Assembly (NCBI RefSeq): GCF_018968705.1
Contig: NZ_CP076668.1
Span: 186,001 to 250,000 of the forward strand
From: Pseudomonas lijiangensis
GTDB lineage: Bacteria > Pseudomonadota > Gammaproteobacteria > Pseudomonadales > Pseudomonadaceae
DNA: 64,000 bases
Direction of reading: 5' to 3'
Shown in pieces: positions 9,206 through 17,298 of this stretch. The notes under the pieces are model-generated. The model was not told the origin of the DNA. It saw only the letters and a program-made list of their open reading frames with translations, and made no database searches. The translations under genes were made by a program, and so were the position numbers. How positions within the stretch are numbered: the stretch's first letter is position 1; each line of letters begins with the position of its first letter.

Positions 9206-9850
9206 GATCTTCCTTGATAACGAAAGCCGCTTCCTGCGGTGTTGGGAAGGATAGATGGGGTTTGGGTGGGGTGGGAGGGTGGGGTTTTTGCTGGTTGTGT
9301 CCGTGTGTAAGGTTTCTGGGGCAAGTTTTTCATTCGCGTGTTTAGATGCCACTGCGGTGGCTCGCATCAGTTATGAGGTTATGTAATCAGTGATGCGTTG
9401 CTGGAAGAGCATGTTGAACGTGATCGACCTCCTCTTGCCTCCCTTCTGACAGAAACGGATCTTCAAGGCCATCCGTGTCAACCCCGAGGCATCATGGCCT
9501 CCACGGGCAGGCCGTGGCATCGGTTGAGCTCCGAGTTACCAAGAAGCAGCGCTCTCAGAATCGGCTAAAGCAGATGCTTACAGAAGCTCTCTTTTAAGCT
9601 TCTCCGCCCACAACTGCAACCTTGGACGCGGCCGCCCATAGCGACGGTTGCTAGCTGATATCCACAGTGAGGAGTACAACTAGGGAGACGTGCTCGCCCA
9701 GCTAGTCTGTCTGCTTGCTAATGTGTTCTCCTAAGCGGAGCCGCTTATGAACCGCTCGGGCATTGCAAAGCTACACCCAACCACTTAACGAAGATTACGC
9801 GCCGTAGTCTGCGATCATTAGATAACTATATTTTAAAGCCAGGAGGGCAC
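9206..9850. other. Gene-poor left flank of the comM-ubiK island
   Basis: No convincing gene in these 645 bases. 9206-9367 is the comM leader. A minus-strand frame of 34 codons (9578-9679, TTG start) ends in RRYGRPRPRLQLWAEKLKRE and looks like the C-terminal remnant of a lost basic protein, which I cannot name. AT content rises from about 9790, where a possible -10 (TATATT) precedes the next gene. Confidence 0.5.
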
Positions 9851-10846
9851 ATGAAAAAAAGTAACTCTAGGAATCATCACTACATCTCACAGGTAGAACA
9901 GCGCTTGAATGCGATTGACAAAACTGTAAAGCCAGAGAATCAACGCATTTATAAATTCAGCGTCCTGTCACACGTACCTGCTCAGATAAAAAACAACGAC
10001 GCGACAGGGGTAAAAATCGAAAAAAATTTATCCCGAAAAGACCTATATGCACTCAAGACACTTGACGAAGGCGGGCAACATAATCTTGAAGACGCATTTT
10101 CAGCCTACGAAGACGGAATTTCTAAAATTACAAATTCACTTCTCAAAAAGATTGAAGACCCAGCAGCAGTAAATTTCGAAAATGAACTATTGCGCTTATA
10201 CTGCCTAAAGTTAATAAACGTCATCAGAAACCCACACTGCATAAAAAGAACACTTGAGATGTTTAGGGAGCTGCATGGCGTATTACCTGGAAATGAGGTG
10301 CTGAAAGCTCACTTCATATCCCTTGACGGGGCCAATCGACCTCAAGTGGCACGCATATGCTCTGAATTTAATATATCAAAAGATGAGTACCTATCTTGGC
10401 TTAAATTAATATACCTACTAATTCTGCAACCCTTAGACCAAGGGCTGAACCTCATCGAGCACCTGATCAAGAGCGTTTTTGACAACAAAAATATATCCAA
10501 AGATTTTCACATATACCAATATAAAGACGACTATCAGGACGCAGGAGTTCTGATTTGCGACAGAGGGCTGATAGATCAGCAGCACATCGAAGGCGCTCAA
10601 CTTCAAATGTTTAATTTGGATGCAAACACCTTCGTGACGGTGTTATTTGTCGATATTATCAATCAGAAAATAATCCCCATGCCTCCGGAATTTTCTGAGC
10701 TAAATTTCGGACAGGCAAATGTCGCAAAAATAAGTATCAAAAAAAATGATCTAGCCTCATTAGAGAGATACAACAATCTCTGTGTGGCAGTGGCACATTC
10801 GAATGTTTACTGCTCCAGCGCAAACCCTTACGGTGTGGTTGTGTAA
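9851..10846 (+). CDS. AT-rich accessory protein with DUF4238-like N-terminus
   Basis: A 331-residue soluble protein with a strong ribosome site (AGGAGG at 9841-9846). It begins with basic residues and NHHYISQ, resembling the opening HHY(V/I)PQ motif of DUF4238 proteins, whose role is unknown and which occur in variable genome regions. The body is helix-rich with lysine and asparagine runs and has no signal peptide or membrane helix. A C-terminal beta-like part (about 250-331) ends in SANPYGVVV. Base composition is visibly AT-rich against its neighbours, so recent transfer is likely. Its position in a variable slot beside an Abi remnant makes a defence or mobile-element role possible, but no catalytic motif supports this. 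Confidence 0.75.
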   Translation: MKKSNSRNHHYISQVEQRLNAIDKTVKPENQRIYKFSVLSHVPAQIKNNDATGVKIEKNLSRKDLYALKTLDEGGQHNLEDAFSAYEDGISKITNSLLKKIEDPAAVNFENELLRLYCLKLINVIRNPHCIKRTLEMFRELHGVLPGNEVLKAHFISLDGANRPQVARICSEFNISKDEYLSWLKLIYLLILQPLDQGLNLIEHLIKSVFDNKNISKDFHIYQYKDDYQDAGVLICDRGLIDQQHIEGAQLQMFNLDANTFVTVLFVDIINQKIIPMPPEFSELNFGQANVAKISIKKNDLASLERYNNLCVAVAHSNVYCSSANPYGVVV

Positions 10847-10869
10847 GGTGTTGAGCCTTATGAAATTTC

Positions 10870-11142
10870 TTAATTAACAACCCAATGTAAAAAATTACCC
10901 CCCCCCTTCCACCAGAATTTTCCGAGATCAGCTGTCAGGGCAGCATCTATGGAGTTTCTTAGGGTGACTTCTGCCACGCTGAGCAGCGGGTAAAGTGCTG
11001 CGCAAACATGTGAATTCCATAGGTACGCGCCAACCAGTTCTGCGTCGTTTTGTGTAGAAAATACTTTGCTGTAGCTAGCAATTCTGTGTGAGCTGATCAG
11101 CTCATCAATCAGCAACGGCCTATACTGGATGTTGTGCGGCAT
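10870..11142 (-). pseudogene. Abi-like (abortive infection family) gene, N-terminal fragment
   Basis: From ATG 11142 the minus strand encodes 90 residues and then stops. The readable part (ISSHRIASYSKVFS, ELVGAYLWN, ALYPLLSVAEVTLRNSIDAA, LGKFWWKGG) follows the N-terminal pattern of Abi-like HEPN-type proteins, usually about 200-330 residues long, so most of the protein is missing. After WWKGG the frame enters a run of nine G (10898-10906), reads NFLHWVVN and ends. Removing one G opens a longer frame that runs antisense into the neighbour without resembling an Abi C-terminus. I read it as truncated, probably when the AT-rich gene was inserted. Ribosome site and promoter are intact. Confidence 0.6.
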
Positions 11143-11170
11143 ACTCAGACTTCCCTCTCTGCGAGGCGCC

Positions 11171-11200
11171 TGTATAAAGTTGGGTTGACACGACTGTCAA
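11171..11200 (-). promoter_or_regulatory. Strong sigma-70 promoter of the Abi-like fragment
   Basis: On the minus strand a perfect TTGACA (11200-11195), an 18-base spacer and TATACA (11176-11171) stand 29 bases before the start codon. Confidence 0.65.
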
Positions 11201-11201
11201 C
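11184..11201. promoter_or_regulatory. Perfect dyad overlapping the -35 box
   Basis: GTTGACACGACTGTCAAC is a perfect 7-4-7 palindrome covering the -35 element of the Abi-like promoter. It has the shape of a repressor operator, and each arm holds a TTGACA facing outward. Confidence 0.55.
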
Positions 11202-11217
11202 TGCTCATAGCATTGCT

Positions 11218-11312
11218 CTACAGGTTGGCAATGAGCTCCAATGAGCGAAAGTTTACGACTCACTGCAAAGACCACGAAACACCTACCCCGGCCTCGAGCC
11301 GGGGTTTTCGTT
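11218..11312 (+). ncRNA. Candidate small RNA ending in an intrinsic terminator
   Basis: On the plus strand TTGACA at 11185-11190 lies 17 bases before a weak TAGCAT, and about 95 bases later an intrinsic terminator (CCCCGGC-CTCGA-GCCGGGG followed by TTTT, 11288-11310) closes the unit. No supported open frame lies between. This would give a short transcript divergent from the Abi-like gene. The promoter is weak and the call tentative. Confidence 0.35.
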
Positions 11313-11559
11313 TCTGGACAGTAGTCAATCAGCTGATATCTGAGGCGTTTTCTATGCCCATGCTCACGGCAGCCCCGCCGAGAGTTGTGGAGCCGCGTTT
11401 ACAGCGACGGTGTCCGTTCTTTTTGCGGATATCCAATGCTTGGCGACGAGGATGCACTGCTCCTGAACCTTTCATCCCCCTCTCGTAAAGTCTTCTGAAC
11501 ACCCAGCTCCCGCACCGGTCACTCTCCATTCAACCCAACCAGAATGGAAACCACGACTT
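11313..11559. other. Non-coding stretch in the island
   Basis: No gene or recognisable repeat seen. An ATG at 11544 opens a frame of only 22 codons. Confidence 0.4.
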
Positions 11560-12102
11560 TTGCCAAGAATTCTGACTTCCCAGACCGCAGACGCAAGCAG
11601 CAATGCCACTGAACACGACGCCAAGATGTTCGGCTCCCCCAAGGACCGTCTGGATTTCTATCGAAAGGAGATCCAGTACGAAACCACGATCCTGGCCAAC
11701 CGGACAGATGCCTACCTGACGGCGCAATCCTTTCTGGTGATTGCTTTCGCATCCTGCATGGCGAATCTCAATCCGGAGTGGGGCAAGTTGTTCACGTTAT
11801 TCGTGCCGCCATTTCTGGCGTTGTTGGGGGCGATGAGTTCGTTGAATGCCTGGCCGGGGATTCGTGCGGCTTACGAGATCATCGATCACTGGCATTACAA
11901 GCAAAGCGAGTTGTTGCGCAGTGAGCCGATCATGGGCATCGCGTATGACGAGTCGCCGCTGTTCAACGAGCATGAGTCAACGCACAAGGGTTATCGCAAG
12001 GCGCTGCTGTTTTCGATGCGTACGCCCTGGATTTTTGCAGTTTTCTGGATTCTGCTCGGTGGTTGGGCGGTCTTTATTCAGGTTGTGGGGTTTGCGGGTT
12101 GA
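11560..12102 (+). CDS. Predicted inner-membrane protein of unknown function
   Basis: A 180-residue protein with three hydrophobic stretches: about 53-71 (YLTAQSFLVIAFASCMANL), 78-99 and 157-179. A charged N-terminal helix (DRLDFYRKEIQYETTILANR) precedes the first, and a hydrophilic loop of about 55 residues sits between the second and third. The start is uncertain: TTG at 11560 has only a poor ribosome site, and ATG at 11626 (MFGSPKDRLDFY) is the alternative. Overlapping ATG 11544 gives a plausible start METTTFAKNSDF in another frame before a stop, so an old frameshift is possible. It is convergent with ubiK and overlaps its end. I do not recognise the family; the general plan resembles membrane modules found in defence loci, which is only an impression. 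Confidence 0.65.
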   Translation: MPRILTSQTADASSNATEHDAKMFGSPKDRLDFYRKEIQYETTILANRTDAYLTAQSFLVIAFASCMANLNPEWGKLFTLFVPPFLALLGAMSSLNAWPGIRAAYEIIDHWHYKQSELLRSEPIMGIAYDESPLFNEHESTHKGYRKALLFSMRTPWIFAVFWILLGGWAVFIQVVGFAG

Positions 12103-12370
12103 TACCCCGATCCTGACCAGCAGCCCCAATCTTCTCTTCCATCTCCGCCACCTTGGCCTCCAGCGCCTCAAGACGAGCGCGCGTACGGGCAAGTACGGCC
12201 ATCTGGCTGTCGAATTCTTCGCGGCTCACCAGATCCAGTTTGCTGAAGCCGCTTTGCAGCAGGGCTTTGAACTGGGTTTCGAATTCGTTGCGGGGTAGCG
12301 GAGTCTCGCCGTTGAACAGGCGGGAGGCGTGGCCACTCAGGGCGTCGAGGAAAGCTTTGGGCGCGAGCAT
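12074..12370 (-). CDS. ubiK: UbiK/YqiC-type ubiquinone biosynthesis accessory factor
   Basis: A 98-residue protein with the membrane-fusogenic BMFP/YqiC architecture: an N-terminal amphipathic helix (about 1-40) and a C-terminal coiled coil (about 55-85, VSREEFDSQMAVLARTRARLE). UbiK binds UbiJ in aerobic ubiquinone synthesis and tends to trimerise. The start at 12370 is preceded by AGGAAA. The comM-ubiK-glnK order is the Pseudomonas core order, which marks 9206-12073 as an insertion. Its 3' end overlaps the convergent membrane gene by 29 bases. Confidence 0.85.
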   Translation of the reverse strand: MLAPKAFLDALSGHASRLFNGETPLPRNEFETQFKALLQSGFSKLDLVSREEFDSQMAVLARTRARLEALEAKVAEMEEKIGAAGQDRGINPQTPQPE

Positions 12371-12442
12371 GATGATTTTCCTGTATCAGATGGGCGGCAG
12401 TGTAGCACGCAGCATCTATAGTCATTTTCAGGGCACCGGCGA

Positions 12443-12459
12443 TGCACAGTTATTGAGCG
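12443..12459. promoter_or_regulatory. Predicted NtrC site, upstream
   Basis: TGCAC-N7-GAGCG matches the NtrC consensus TGCAC-N7-GTGCA in 8 of 10 positions. It is centred about 33 bases before the second site, three helical turns away. Confidence 0.5.
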
Positions 12460-12475
12460 TGGGGGCGTGCACGAG

Positions 12476-12492
12476 TGCACTGTAGTTGTGCG
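12476..12492. promoter_or_regulatory. Predicted NtrC site, downstream
   Basis: TGCACTGTAGTTGTGCG matches TGCAC-N7-GTGCA in 9 of 10 positions. It lies about 110 bases before the predicted start of transcription, as in E. coli glnAp2. An overlapping dyad GTGCACGAGTGCAC covers 12467-12480. Confidence 0.6.
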
Positions 12493-12566
12493 TTGCGTGG
12501 TGACCAAAACGGGTCAGATGGCTGAAAAAGTGCTCAAGGCCCTGTATTTGATGAATATTCACGAGA

Positions 12567-12582
12567 TGGCAAGCTTTCTGCT
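12567..12582 (+). promoter_or_regulatory. Predicted sigma-54 promoter of glnK-amtB
   Basis: TGGCAAGCTTTCTGCT has the invariant GG and GC separated by 10 bases, as RpoN promoters require. It lies 210 bases before glnK. The remaining part of 12371-12791 shows no other gene. Confidence 0.65.
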
Positions 12583-12695
12583 TAATGGCTTGTGACCCAT
12601 GCACTGATGCAGTCGCTGTGACGAATGCAGTGCGGCAGGCGGAGCGGGGATGTGTTTCGTCAGAAGCGGTTTTCTGGAGTTGGTCGGGCCTTTAA

Positions 12696-13130
<435 letters not shown>

Positions 13131-13163
13131 GCCGCCAAACCCCACGCCCCAGGAGTAAACAAT

Positions 13164-14501
13164 ATGACTCTGCGTCAATTCGCAGGGCTAGGAGCCCTGT
13201 TGTCCCTCGTAACCCCTGGCCTGGCCATGGCGGCGGACGAAGTGGCAGCCCCCGTTCTCAACTCAGGTGACACCGCCTGGATGCTGACAGCCACCGCGCT
13301 GGTGCTGTTCATGACCATCCCGGGTCTTGCCCTGTTCTACGGCGGCATGGTCCGCTCCAAAAACATTCTTTCCGTGATGATGCAGTGCTTCGCCATTACC
13401 GGTCTGATCAGCATCCTGTGGGTCGTCTACGGCTACAGCCTTGCGTTCGACACCACGGGCATGGAAGCTGGCGTCGTCAACTTCAACTCCTTCTTCGGCG
13501 GTCTGGGCAAGGCGTTCCTGGCGGGTATCACGCCTTCGAGCATCACCGGTGCTGCGGCCTTGTTCCCTGAAGCGGTGTTCGTCACCTTCCAGATGACGTT
13601 CGCCATCATCACTCCAGCCCTGATCGTCGGTGCTTTCGCAGAACGCATGAAGTTCTCCGCGATGCTGATCTTCATGGGTATCTGGTTCACTCTGGTCTAC
13701 GCGCCAATCGCCCACATGGTCTGGGGCGGCGTCGGTGGCCTGATGTGGGACTGGGGCGTTCTGGACTTCGCTGGCGGCACTGTCGTGCACATCAACGCCG
13801 GTGTTGCTGGTCTGGTTGCCTGTCTGGTGCTGGGCAAGCGTAAAGGCTTCCCGACCACTCCGATGGCTCCGCACAACCTGGGTTACACCCTGATCGGTGC
13901 TGCCATGCTGTGGATCGGCTGGTTCGGCTTCAACGCCGGTTCCGCTGCTGCTGCAAACGGCACTGCCGGTATGGCCATGCTGGTTACCCAGATTGCTACC
14001 GCTGCTGCTGCACTGGGCTGGATGTTCGCCGAGTGGCTGACGCACGGTAAGCCAAGTGCCCTGGGTATCGCTTCGGGTGTGGTTGCCGGTCTGGTTGCCA
14101 TTACTCCGGCTGCCGGTACCGCAGGCCCGATGGGTGCCCTGATCATCGGTCTGGCCTCTGGCGTGATCTGCTTCTTCTGCGCTACCAGCCTGAAACGCAA
14201 GCTGGGCTACGATGACTCCCTGGATGCATTCGGCGTTCACGGTGTCGGTGGTATCGTCGGCGCGATCCTGACTGGCGTGTTCGCTGCTCCTGCACTGGGC
14301 GGTTTCGGTACTGTGACCGACATCGGCGCTCAAGTCTGGATTCAGTTCAAGGGCGTAGCCTTCACCGTCATCTACACCGCAATCGTGACCTACATCATCC
14401 TCAAGGTGCTGGACGTTGTCATCGGTCTGCGTGTGACTGACGAAGAAGAGTCTGTGGGTCTGGACCTTGCGCAACACAACGAGCGTGGCTACAACTTGTA
14501 A
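13164..14501 (+). CDS. amtB: Ammonium transporter AmtB
   Basis: A 445-residue inner-membrane ammonium channel. A cleavable signal (about 1-23, ending GLAMA) is followed by eleven predicted transmembrane helices. Key family signatures are present: DTAWMLTATALVLFM, GLALFYGGMVRSKNIL, the twin histidines in GGTVVHINAG and DAFGVHGVGGIVGAIL, and the cytoplasmic C-terminal region that binds GlnK. AGGAG at 13151-13155 sets the start. It is cotranscribed with glnK and followed directly by an intrinsic terminator. Confidence 0.97.
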   Translation: MTLRQFAGLGALLSLVTPGLAMAADEVAAPVLNSGDTAWMLTATALVLFMTIPGLALFYGGMVRSKNILSVMMQCFAITGLISILWVVYGYSLAFDTTGMEAGVVNFNSFFGGLGKAFLAGITPSSITGAAALFPEAVFVTFQMTFAIITPALIVGAFAERMKFSAMLIFMGIWFTLVYAPIAHMVWGGVGGLMWDWGVLDFAGGTVVHINAGVAGLVACLVLGKRKGFPTTPMAPHNLGYTLIGAAMLWIGWFGFNAGSAAAANGTAGMAMLVTQIATAAAALGWMFAEWLTHGKPSALGIASGVVAGLVAITPAAGTAGPMGALIIGLASGVICFFCATSLKRKLGYDDSLDAFGVHGVGGIVGAILTGVFAAPALGGFGTVTDIGAQVWIQFKGVAFTVIYTAIVTYIILKVLDVVIGLRVTDEEESVGLDLAQHNERGYNL

Positions 14502-14517
14502 TCAACCGTAGCTGCAG

Positions 14518-14549
14518 AAAAATGCCCGGTCTCCCCGGGCATTTTTTTT
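14518..14549 (+). terminator. Intrinsic terminator after amtB
   Basis: AATGCCCGG-TCTC-CCGGGCATT followed by a run of T ends the glnK-amtB operon. Confidence 0.9.
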
Positions 14550-14743
14550 ATCCTGACTTTGTGAACCATCCGCGCATTAGAGCTTCCATTGTCTGTGTCG
14601 TTAGCGATGATTGCGGCTTGTCGTGGCAGTGGCCTTAATGCTGTCATGGGCATGATCGTTAACTTGTGGATCAGCTTGTTTATTGCGCGCTTTGCTTTTT
14701 TCTCAGTCGAGTTAGAATGCGCGCCGAACGTGCGGAGAACGGT

Positions 14744-15169
14744 ATGTGGCATCAATCCAGAATCACCCTCCGGGCAAGGCCCCGCGGGTTTCATCTGGTG
14801 ACGGACGAGATACTTGCAGGTTTGCCTGAACTGCGTGGTTGTCGAGTCGGATTGCTGCATTTGTGGCTGCAACATACCTCGGCCTCGTTGACCGTCAACG
14901 AGAATGCCGACCCGGCTGTACGTCGCGATTTCGAACGCTTTTTCAGCCGTCTGGTCCCAGAGGGTACTGCCGGATATGAACATGACGACGAAGGTCCTGA
15001 CGATTTGCCGGCGCATTTCAAGGCCAGTTTGTTAGGCTGCCAGTTGGTTTTACCGGTAACGGCTGGGCGATTGGCGTTGGGCACCTGGCAAGGTGTTTAT
15101 CTGGGTGAGCATCGAGATGCTGGCGGTGCTCGCAATGTCCTTGCAACCCTTCAGGGTGAATGGACATGA
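14744..15169 (+). CDS. YjbQ/UPF0047 family protein
   Basis: A 141-residue protein of the YjbQ family. It shows the characteristic [19 protein letters not shown] (about 43-61) and the metal-site histidines ([34 protein letters not shown]). E. coli YjbQ has weak thiamine-phosphate synthase activity and the true role is unsettled. I start at ATG 14744 (MWHQSRITL), which fits the family length and has GGAG nearby; in-frame upstream codons give an implausible N-terminus. It follows amtB and precedes sutA, the usual Pseudomonas order. Confidence 0.88.
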   Translation: MWHQSRITLRARPRGFHLVTDEILAGLPELRGCRVGLLHLWLQHTSASLTVNENADPAVRRDFERFFSRLVPEGTAGYEHDDEGPDDLPAHFKASLLGCQLVLPVTAGRLALGTWQGVYLGEHRDAGGARNVLATLQGEWT

Positions 15170-15267
15170 CCGCTGGTTTCAGCGGTGTTGAATTTTTTCC
15201 GACAGCCTTCGATTTTCAGGGTTGCTGGGCTATAACTAATCTGCTTTCGCAAGTCATGAGGTAGAAC

Positions 15268-15600
15268 ATGAGCGACGACGACAACGATAACGACGATCTG
15301 GTAGACGATCTGGAAGGTGAGGAAGACGGCGAGGAGCTTGCTGCTGCTCCTGAAGACGACGCTGCCGACTCTGATGATGGTGCTGAAGTCTCGGCTACAC
15401 CTGCCAAGGGCAAGTCCAAGGCTGCAGTGTCGGTCGATGAGCTTCCCAGTGTAGAAGCCAAGAACAAAGAGCGTGATGCTCTGGCCCGTGCGATGGAAGA
15501 ATTCCTCGCCCGTGGTGGCAAGGTGCAGGAAGTGGAGGCCAATGTGGTCGCCGATCCGCCCAAGAAGCCGGACAACAAATACGGTAGCCGCCCTATCTAA
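15268..15600 (+). CDS. sutA: SutA RNA polymerase-binding regulator
   Basis: A 110-residue, largely disordered protein. A very acidic N-terminal tail (about 1-50, mostly Asp and Glu) leads to a central helix (VEAKNKERDALARAMEEFLA, about 69-88) and a C-terminal tail. This is the layout of P. aeruginosa SutA, which binds RNA polymerase and supports transcription during slow growth. Start ATG 15268 has GAGGT upstream. A terminator follows at once. Low-complexity acidic sequence alone could mislead, but the position between yjbQ and the HAD gene supports it. Confidence 0.85.
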   Translation: MSDDDNDNDDLVDDLEGEEDGEELAAAPEDDAADSDDGAEVSATPAKGKSKAAVSVDELPSVEAKNKERDALARAMEEFLARGGKVQEVEANVVADPPKKPDNKYGSRPI

Positions 15601-15618
15601 GGGGACAATGACCGTATG

Positions 15619-15650
15619 AGAAAAAGCCCGCTGTCGCTGCGGGCTTTTTC
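15619..15650 (+). terminator. Intrinsic terminator after sutA
   Basis: AAAAAGCCCGC-loop-GCGGGCTTTTTC, a strong stem with T run. Confidence 0.9.
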
Positions 15651-15665
15651 TTGGGCGATGCTTTT

Positions 15666-15719
15666 TGTAGGAGCGAATTTATTCGCGAATAAGCGGAGCG
15701 CCGCCCGATTGCTCCTACA
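15666..15719. repeat. REP element overlapping the HAD stop codon
   Basis: TGTAGGAGC at 15666-15674 pairs with GCTCCTACA at 15711-15719 around a TTTATTCGCGAATAA core. The TAG stop of the HAD gene (15717-15715) is part of the right arm. Confidence 0.8.
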
Positions 15720-16404
15720 GGCGTTTCAGGATCTCGGGCAACTGGTCCAGGCTGTGGATCTCGGCATCCGGTCTTTTCTCGGACTCCCAGACCTTGCCTT
15801 GCGGGTTGTACCAGATGGCGCGCAGGCCGGCGCGCTGGGCGCCTTCGATGTCGTCGCTGGGGTGGTCGCCGATATGGACGGCGCTCCCGGCATCGCTATT
15901 GCCACGCTTGAGCGCTTCCAGAAACGGTGCCGGGTCGGGTTTGCCGATGCCCAGGTCTTCGGCGCACAGGGCGAAGGCGAAGTAGTCTGCCAGCCCCAGG
16001 CGGCGAACATCGGCATTGCCGTTGGTGATGACGCCCAGGGTGAAGGTCTTGGCGAGGATTTCCAGTGTCGGCTGCACTTGCGGGAATATCTGCACCTGAT
16101 GCCTGGCATGCAGGAACACTTCAAAACTCTCGTCAGCCAGCTCCTGTGCCTGTGAAGCGTCATAGCCTGCGTCCTGCAGGGCATGAAACAGCACCCGGCG
16201 CCTCTGGGCACTGATGCGGTGCTTGAGGGTCGGTTCGGCTTCGATCAGGCGTGAGCGGATTTCCCACAGGTGTTCGATCGGCAATGGTCCGAGCAGGGGT
16301 GCATGCTCGCCCAGCCAGTTGCGCAGCACCGTTTCGGCACTGGCGATGGCCGGGGCCGTGTCCCACAGGGTGTCATCGAGATCGAAAGTGATGAGTTTAA
16401 TCAT
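15715..16404 (-). CDS. HAD-family hydrolase (YigB-like)
   Basis: A 229-residue haloacid dehalogenase-like phosphatase. Motif I is FDLDDTLWD at the N-terminus (residues 6-14), motif II GVITNGN, motif III a lysine in [12 protein letters not shown], and motif [19 protein letters not shown]. The C1 helical cap places it with YigB-type FMN or sugar-phosphate phosphatases; the substrate is unknown. The start at 16404 has AAGGAG upstream and overlaps the xerC end by 8 bases, so the two are translationally coupled. It is the last gene of the lppL-lysA-dapF-DUF484-xerC operon. Confidence 0.9.
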   Translation of the reverse strand: MIKLITFDLDDTLWDTAPAIASAETVLRNWLGEHAPLLGPLPIEHLWEIRSRLIEAEPTLKHRISAQRRRVLFHALQDAGYDASQAQELADESFEVFLHARHQVQIFPQVQPTLEILAKTFTLGVITNGNADVRRLGLADYFAFALCAEDLGIGKPDPAPFLEALKRGNSDAGSAVHIGDHPSDDIEGAQRAGLRAIWYNPQGKVWESEKRPDAEIHSLDQLPEILKRL

Positions 16405-17296
16405 CGGCAACTCCTTTGCGCCTTGCGCGGGGGTGGGCGCTGTCGTACACGCTGGCCAGATGCTGAAAGTCCAGGTGGGTATAGATTTGCGTGGTCTTGA
16501 TGTCGGCGTGGCCAAGCAGTTCCTGCACGGCGCGCAGGTCCTGAGAGGACTCCAGCAGATGACTCGCGAATGAGTGGCGCAGCATGTGCGGGTGCAGGTT
16601 TTGGCCCAGCTCGCGTTCCCCGGCGGTCTTGAGCCGTTTCTGGATCGCTCTTGGCCCCAGTCGCCGGCCTTGCTGGCTGACGAATACCGCATCGTCCTGC
16701 GGATTGGCCAGAGCGCGCAGGGGCAGCCAGGTTTCCAGGGCCTGACGGGCCTTGCTGCCCACCGGAAGCACGCGGGTCTTGCTGCCTTTGCCGAGTACCT
16801 GGACCAGCCCGTCGCTCAGGTCCAGTTGATCGAGATTCAGGCTCGTAAGCTCCGACAGGCGTAACCCCGAGGAATACAGCAGCTCCATGATGGCCTGATC
16901 GCGATGGGCCAGGAAATCGTCCTCGACTGCGCCGTCCAGAAGTTGCGAAGTGCGGTCGGTGTCGAGGGTCTTGGGCAGTCGCCGCTCGCCTTTGGGCGGC
17001 GCCAGGCCATTGGCCGGGTCATGCTCGCACAGGCCTTCGCGACACAGGTATTTGTAGAGCCCGCGCACCGCCGACAGCATGCGCGCCAGGCTGCGTGAAG
17101 ACTGGCCTTGCTGGTGCTGGCGGGCAGTAAAGCTACGCAGAAGCTGGATATCCAGGTCTGCCCAGTTTGAAACGCCTGCCTTCCTGCTGAATTCGAGCAC
17201 CTTGTTCAGGTCGCGTCGATAGGCATCCAGCGTATGAGGCGACACCTGACGCTCACTGCGCAGGTGAGTGCAGTAGGCGTCCAGATGCTGTTCCAT
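16397..17296 (-). CDS. xerC: Tyrosine recombinase XerC
   Basis: A 299-residue tyrosine recombinase. The N-terminal SAM-like core-binding domain (about 1-90) is followed by the catalytic domain, with Arg in [13 protein letters not shown], Lys in [13 protein letters not shown]-x-x-R in [13 protein letters not shown], His in [15 protein letters not shown] and the nucleophile Tyr in QIYTH. With XerD it resolves chromosome dimers at dif. Pseudomonas literature also calls it sss. It is 2 bases after DUF484, an arrangement conserved in gammaproteobacteria (dapF-DUF484-xerC). Confidence 0.95.
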   Translation of the reverse strand: MEQHLDAYCTHLRSERQVSPHTLDAYRRDLNKVLEFSRKAGVSNWADLDIQLLRSFTARQHQQGQSSRSLARMLSAVRGLYKYLCREGLCEHDPANGLAPPKGERRLPKTLDTDRTSQLLDGAVEDDFLAHRDQAIMELLYSSGLRLSELTSLNLDQLDLSDGLVQVLGKGSKTRVLPVGSKARQALETWLPLRALANPQDDAVFVSQQGRRLGPRAIQKRLKTAGERELGQNLHPHMLRHSFASHLLESSQDLRAVQELLGHADIKTTQIYTHLDFQHLASVYDSAHPRARRKGVADD

Positions 17297-17298
17297 GC

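Noticed and set aside
10898..10906. Phase-variable G tract controlling the Abi-like gene
   Set aside because: With eight G the frame continues only antisense into the neighbour and with ten it stops at once, so no frame restores a recognisable protein.
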